Part shown: piece after piece, positions 6,750-10,300 of the stretch
How positions within the stretch are numbered: the stretch's first letter is position 1
Layout: each line of letters opens with the position of its first letter
NCBI GenBank assembly: GCA_037447655.1
Contig: JBBHKE010000360.1
Location: 133,519 to 143,818 of the forward strand
Length of the DNA stretch: 10,300 nt
Source: Zygnema cylindricum
Taxonomy: Eukaryota > Streptophyta > Zygnematophyceae > Zygnematales > Zygnemataceae
Reading direction: 5' to 3'
The notes under the pieces: model-generated
What the model saw: only the letters and a program-made list of their open reading frames with translations
The model's database searches: none
What the model was told of the DNA's origin: nothing
Translations under genes and position numbers: made by a program

Positions 6750-7010
6750 AGCGTAAGTTGCGATTTAGTCCTTACAGACATAGGGACACTTGAAAGCCGG
6801 GTCCGGCGGATCCGCGCTAAAATACAAAGTAAGTTTGCTAAGTTACACGTACATGGGGATATACCCTAAGACCAAGACTACAAGTTTTACGGTTGTCTAC
6901 TGTGCACACCCAGCCATAGTACACTTGCTTACTATTTAACTGTTGAAACTTTCAAGACCGAGGTCGTGAGGAGAATGCGGTTCGGCGCCCACCGCAAAAA
7001 ATGCATTAAC

Positions 7011-7030
7011 TTAAATTAAATTAAATTAAA
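7011..7030. repeat. (TTAAA)4 microsatellite
   Basis: Four perfect TTAAA units, with a partial TTAA-like edge on the left side. Confidence 0.95.
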
Positions 7031-7247
7031 TGATTTTCTCTTGGCCCATTGCTAACAATGGAATGAGGCGAACTCTTTGAGCATCAATGGATTGGTTGAC
7101 AACTAAAAAAGGGTCGCATAAAAACGAGAGGCAAAGCTACCCAAAGAGAAAAGCAACATCAATCGTGAGCTTTAATGGTGTAACTGACGTAATAATGCAA
7201 TGTATGAGGAGAGTCGATGGTTGAGCTCATTCAGACGTTGGTGTTAT

Positions 7248-7261
7248 AAAAAAAAAAAAAA
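7248..7261. repeat. A14 homopolymer
   Basis: Fourteen consecutive A. It could be a poly(A) scar of a retroposed sequence, but no paired target duplication was found. Confidence 0.9.
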
Positions 7262-8120
7262 CTTCATAATCATCTCACGGAACCATTTTTATCATACTCT
7301 ATTGAGCATGTGTTGTCAAAATACAAGTGTATAATTCCGACAATTTTTAGTGCAAACTACATCACATGTTGTATTGGCTCTCAATGAGCGTGTTGTAATT
7401 ATATATGTTGCCGCGTACAAGTTAATAACATAATATGTAATGTCGCAACCGAATAAGTATACCATGAAGGGATTGGCGAGAAGTACGTCATCAAAAGGTC
7501 ATTTGGTAGGGACCATCTACAATAGATCCACCCTGAGCACTTAAATCCTTATGATGCGAGGTTTTGGTAGGAGTGCATGGAAATAAACTTATTTGACAAA
7601 GTGACTCGCTTCGACTGACCACAACACGTGTCACTTAATTTACTATCCAATGTTATTTTACCCCCTTGTGTGAATGAAGGAATCCAAACCTCTAAGGTCG
7701 TGGAAGGAGTGTGAGGAAAACGACGTGTTAATAAATAGTATGCCTTAACCGTATACCGTAGGGAATGTATCTCATAATACGAGGAAAAGGAAACATTTAA
7801 AACCTTGGATATCGAGGACGTGGTGAGAATGCATAGAAAACAACTTGATCAACAAAGAAACCCACTTCGGCACCTAGCCTAAAAAAAACATTTTGTAATA
7901 AACCGTGTGGTATTTTTTAGCCCTTCGAAGCGATTAATGGAATAGATTGACTTTTTATGCATAAATGAGTTGGTTGTAGAAAAAAATAAAAGGTTGCCTA
8001 AAAACGACATGCGAGGTTTTCAAAGAGAAAAAGTTAACAAATAGAAGAAGATAACAAGTGTGAGTATAAAAAAAATTGCCATAACATTTGGTGTAGTGGT
8101 CGATAAAAAAATTCGCAAAA

Positions 8121-8406
8121 ATACGAGATGTTCGACAAATAAATTATGCATCGAGACTCTATGTGCTACTTTGAGTTTAGGAGCTTGAGAAGTTAGACAA
8201 AAGGTTATCCTTTTGACTTTTAAATCATTTTTTTTTCTGCACAATTGTCAAATTCGTAACTAAATTGTTACATCGGAATTGAAAGATTCGAATCGGCGGT
8301 CTCCAAATGAAAACCGGATGGGTGTGCAAATAAAAAAAACCATCCCCGTGGATGCAGTATCCCCCTTAACTAAGGGTGTCCAAATAGCCATGTCTAAAAA
8401 CAAGAA
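8121..8406. other. AT-rich spacer with small hairpins
   Basis: No gene is seen. GGATGG (8316-8321) pairs with CCATCC (8340-8345), and CCCTTA AC TAAGGG (8363-8376) is a 6-base stem. They lie just outside the left end of the element at 8407. Confidence 0.5.
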
Positions 8407-8863
8407 GTGTATCGGCAGGGTTTTGCTAATAATCGATATGTACCTTTTTTTGGCTTGCAGATAATCGATGTATTGGCATGATATATCGACACCGCTGTTA
8501 TCGCCGATAAATTACCGATAATATCGATTTATTCTCTTGATAACAACGGTACCGATAATTATTGGCGATAATTGTACGGTTCATGTCGTACAATTATACG
8601 GTTTATTACGTCGTATTGGACCTCCGTTATTCCATTACACAGAGTATGGAATAAGTTGTTACAGGTGGCATGCCACGTTATATGCAATGAAAAATATAAT
8701 ACAGTATATAATTAAGTTATATTATACAGCGTATTATATTTAGTCCACTTTTCGGAGATAAGGAATTTGTTGGTCTCGGAGCGATATATCGAAACCCCTG
8801 ACCGTTCGATAACCGATATCTATCAATATCGGTATCATCGCGATATATTTGTTGCCGATACAC
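8407..8863. mobile_element. hAT-like non-autonomous element with TATCGG/ATCGATA repeats
   Basis: GTGTATCGGCA at 8407-8417 and its exact inverse TGCCGATACAC at 8853-8863 mark the ends. Both ends are packed with ATCGAT, CCGATA and ATATCG words (about 8425-8570 and 8782-8860). Many animal hAT-family and MITE elements show this pattern. The centre is AT-rich with hairpins: AATTGTACG at 8570-8578 pairs with CGTACAATT at 8587-8595, AATATAATAC at 8693-8702 pairs with GTATTATATT at 8731-8740, and GTGGCATGCCAC at 8665-8676 is palindromic. No 8-base target duplication is evident, so the exact borders and the superfamily remain uncertain. Confidence 0.5.
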
Positions 8864-8870
8864 AAAACTA

Positions 8871-9296
8871 CAGTAAAAACTTAGGGCGAAATGTCCATTG
8901 TAACGAAGATTCTTTTTCATTGGCTGAAAATTGAACGGACCCGCGAGCAATTTCTCTCGCAAACCAAAGATTCCACCAATAGGATCAGGTTATTTGAACC
9001 ACTATTATATACGACAAACTTAGCAAATGACTCTCCCTTACAAATGCTGTACTTATGTACTTTAGCATCGTACGGAGATGCCCTAGTTTTGTCAGCCGAT
9101 AAAACAGCCAAAGAGAGAAACGTTCCCGGTAGCTCAACAGCCGTTTAACCCCTTTTTATCATATTTTTTTTGTCTTTTTGGACGCATTAGCACAAACGAC
9201 AAATATGTTTATTCGATCATTCGTACGAAATTCTCCAAGCTTCTTGCCGTACTCCTAAAATCGAATCACTTTGACTCGAATAAATTCGTTTTACTG
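8871..9296. mobile_element. Possible pogo/Tigger-like MITE with TA target
   Basis: CAGTAAAA at 8871-8878 and TTTTACTG at 9289-9296 are exact inverses, and both are flanked by TA (8869-8870, 9297-9298). This is the arrangement expected for Tc1/mariner-pogo elements, whose ends often begin CAGT. The word TGTAACGAAG near 8899-8908 resembles the TAACGAA repeats of arthropod Tigger-type ends. The 85-codon plus-strand frame inside (8891-9148) does not resemble a transposase and a similar-sized frame is open on the other strand, so neither is called a gene. Eight-base ends are short enough to arise by chance. Confidence 0.33.
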
Positions 9297-9341
9297 TACG
9301 GACAGCTGCCACCTCGCTTTCATTTTTCCCCTGTCGGCATC

Positions 9342-9824
9342 TTGTACGGCCGATGCGTACAAAATTTTTGTCTTATTATACAGAGAATCTTTACCAGTAC
9401 CGTACTCTGTCAGATGGCCGCCCATTTTTTTTGCCGTCTCGGCTGTTCTTTCACCGACAGTCGCTTCTCTCCCCGCACCCCCTCTTTGGCTCTTTTCGTC
9501 AACCTTCCCTGGGAAACTTTCCTCTATTTTGTCGTTTTGGATAATTCCATCTCCTCCCGCTTCAAGTCACGTGACGTGCCGAGGATTCCCGGAGGATCGC
9601 GACAAATTTGCGGTCAATTTGAATTCTCGCACGTGCGAAATAAAATACGTGATCGGGTCCAGTTGTTAGCTTGGGACAAGTCATACTTGTACAAACCGTA
9701 TTTAGTGTTGATATATCCCCTGACCTCCTCAAAAATATTTTGTCGTTTAGCTTTCACTAACGGCTGTTCGTTGCCAATCGTGCACACCTACCAGCCTGTC
9801 AGCATCCGAAAAAATATTTTTTGA
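9342..9824 (+). other. Longest open frame in the window, unrecognised and probably not a gene
   Basis: This 160-codon frame is the longest here, but its translation is Ser/Phe/Leu/Arg/Cys-rich without a domain, signal peptide or repeat that I recognise. Its sequence is pyrimidine-rich (runs of CTTT, CCCC, CTCC), which lowers stop-codon frequency and explains long frames. Two other plus-strand frames are open across the same stretch (one of 132 codons), which argues against coding selection. If a gene is present, this region is more likely its promoter or untranslated leader. Confidence 0.12.
9566..9575. promoter_or_regulatory. GTCACGTGAC E-box palindrome
   Basis: A perfect 10-base palindrome that equals the extended E-box bound by MiT/TFE and USF-type bHLH proteins in animals. 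It lies in the GC-richer stretch that may be a promoter. Function is not shown by the sequence. Confidence 0.25.
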
Positions 9825-10085
9825 CTTTTTCATAAATACTTTTAACTTTTTGCGCCTCCCTAATCATCACTCACCGACATCATTCCAACGTATGACGGGA
9901 CACTTTTGTCGTATTATCTGTCGTACACGACCAACACAAGTTTCGGCCGTGGCGATGTTTTCGAGAAGTCTACAGTAACTTGCATCCCGAATCTTTGTCC
10001 GTACATCCACCGACCAGTGACCGGTTTGCTGTCCTTTCTTCACCGACCACGAGCCGCACCAGCCGACACTTTTATTTTGTCGTCA

Positions 10086-10277
10086 TTACCCACCTGCAGC
10101 CCGCTTCTTGTCCGTACAGATGTCCGTACGCCAAGCTCTCACCGCGGCCTGAAAAGTACTTTTCCGCCGACCGTCGATCGCCGGTCCTTCGAAATTATCG
10201 AAAAAACTCTTTTTTTTTCCCCCTTTTTTCTCTTTTTTCTTCCCTCTTTTTGTCATTTTTTTACCATTTTCCCTCAT
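10086..10277 (-). other. Lys-rich minus-strand frame, possible first exon, weak
   Basis: This 63-codon frame begins with a Lys/Gly-rich tract encoded by the polypurine run and continues FDNFEGPAIDGRRKSTFQ, then AAVRAWRTDICTDKK. The codons for the tail end at CTGCAG|GTGGGT near 10091-10102, a plausible splice donor, so it could be a first exon running leftward. The Lys tract is what any GAAAAA-rich strand would encode, and I recognise no family. Confidence 0.14.
10207..10251. repeat. 45-base uninterrupted pyrimidine run
   Basis: Every base from 10207 to 10251 is C or T. After the single G at 10252 the sequence remains T-rich to the end. Such tracts can form triplex DNA and are common near promoters. 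Confidence 0.95.
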
Positions 10278-10287
10278 TTTTGGCGCG
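10277..10287 (+). promoter_or_regulatory. E2F-like word TTTTGGCGCG
   Basis: TTTTTGGCGCG fits the E2F consensus TTTSGCGC, which is shared by animals and plants. The same core occurs inverted at 56-63 (GGCGCGAA) inside the left end of the 3.6 kb unit. No adjacent gene is visible. Confidence 0.2.
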
Positions 10288-10300
10288 TTTTTTTTGTCAT

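Larger units (their letters stand above)
6948..8120 (+). repeat. Block of diverged direct repeats, compositionally distinct
   Basis: A module close to GAGGTCGTGGTGAGAATGCAT, followed by a GAAAACAACTT-like stretch, occurs near 6959, 7557, 7694 and 7815. Two larger copies can be aligned around 6955-7200 and 7810-8100. Shared landmarks are GAATGC, CTTCGG/TTCGG, AATGGAATRRR, GGTTG, TAAAAACGA and CAAAGAGAAAA. A second module, AACCG then GTATACC then AGGGA, precedes two of the short copies (7446, 7748). The block is AT-rich and contains no GTACGG/CCGTAC hexamer although these abound elsewhere, so it probably has a separate origin. No coding frame survives. It may be the remains of a retroelement or a higher-order repeat. 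Confidence 0.5.
9297..10085. other. GC- and pyrimidine-enriched stretch, possible promoter or gene edge
   Basis: Compared with the first 9 kb this stretch has more GC and CpG, plus a strand bias toward pyrimidines. It carries GTACGG/CCGTAC words at 9296, 9344, 9400 and 9999, repeated TTTTGTCGT words (9530, 9738) and ACCGACCA (10008, 10042). No exon was identified. A regulatory role for a gene beyond the window is inference only. Confidence 0.3.

Noticed and set aside
4650-6820. GGACCC-rich words at 4655-4676 and, inverted, at 6791-6815 as ends of a 2.2 kb element
   Set aside because: The similarity is short, needs gaps and is GC-rich palindromic sequence that matches itself easily. No flanking duplication was found.
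8020-8244. 74-codon minus-strand frame with a hydrophobic Phe/Leu-rich end
   Set aside because: It lies in the AT-rich degenerate repeat block, and the hydrophobic tail is what poly-A/T DNA encodes.
8281-8300. GATTCGAATCGGC, like a tRNA T-arm
   Set aside because: No matching acceptor stem, D-arm or anticodon arm can be placed around it on either strand.
9271-9669. 132-codon plus-strand open frame
   Set aside because: It overlaps a longer plus-strand frame in the same pyrimidine-rich stretch. Neither resembles a known protein, and composition alone explains the lack of stops.

Overview
This window looks like eukaryotic nuclear DNA that is AT-rich and not depleted in CpG. It consists almost entirely of mobile-element debris, inverted repeats and short tandem duplications. 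No complete gene can be supported. The longest open frame is 160 codons, and no translation matches a family I recognise. There is no ribosomal RNA, convincing tRNA, CRISPR array or bacterial operon structure. I cannot name the organism. CpG retention, small terminal-inverted-repeat elements and splice-like sites would fit an unmethylated invertebrate, protist or algal genome.

Layout. Bases 32-3635 are bracketed by a 20-40 base inverted repeat (16 bases exact), suggesting a 3.6 kb element or composite. Its left end holds a nested structure: ends reading ACACCGTG..ATCGCTATTAG flank about 85-756, and inside lies a 332-base foldback with two 120-base arms about 97% identical (368-699). The rest of that 3.6 kb holds only small tandem repeats and one weak exon-like frame. 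From 3632 to 4608 the same family of ends recurs in two adjoining elements (3765-4392 and 4398-4608), with ten same-strand copies of ACRCTAAW. From 4609 to 6950 there is mostly anonymous sequence with hairpins (5322-5350, 6152-6234), diverged tandem duplications (5829-6060, 6408-6501) and weak minus-strand frames whose repeats differ largely at synonymous positions. Bases 6948-8120 are a compositionally different block of diverged direct repeats. Bases 8407-8863 look like a non-autonomous hAT-like element rich in ATCGAT and CCGATA, followed by a possible pogo/Tigger-like element at 8871-9296. From about 9300 to the end the sequence is richer in GC and pyrimidine, with an E-box palindrome, an E2F-like word and a 45-base pure pyrimidine run. 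It could be a promoter or gene edge, but that is inference.

A window-wide signal is the hexamer GTACGG/CCGTAC. I count 27 copies by hand, against two to three expected from base composition, and none between 6512 and 8573. That gap covers the foreign-looking repeat block. There are no identified genes that work together here. The interest lies in the nested element architecture and the enriched words.
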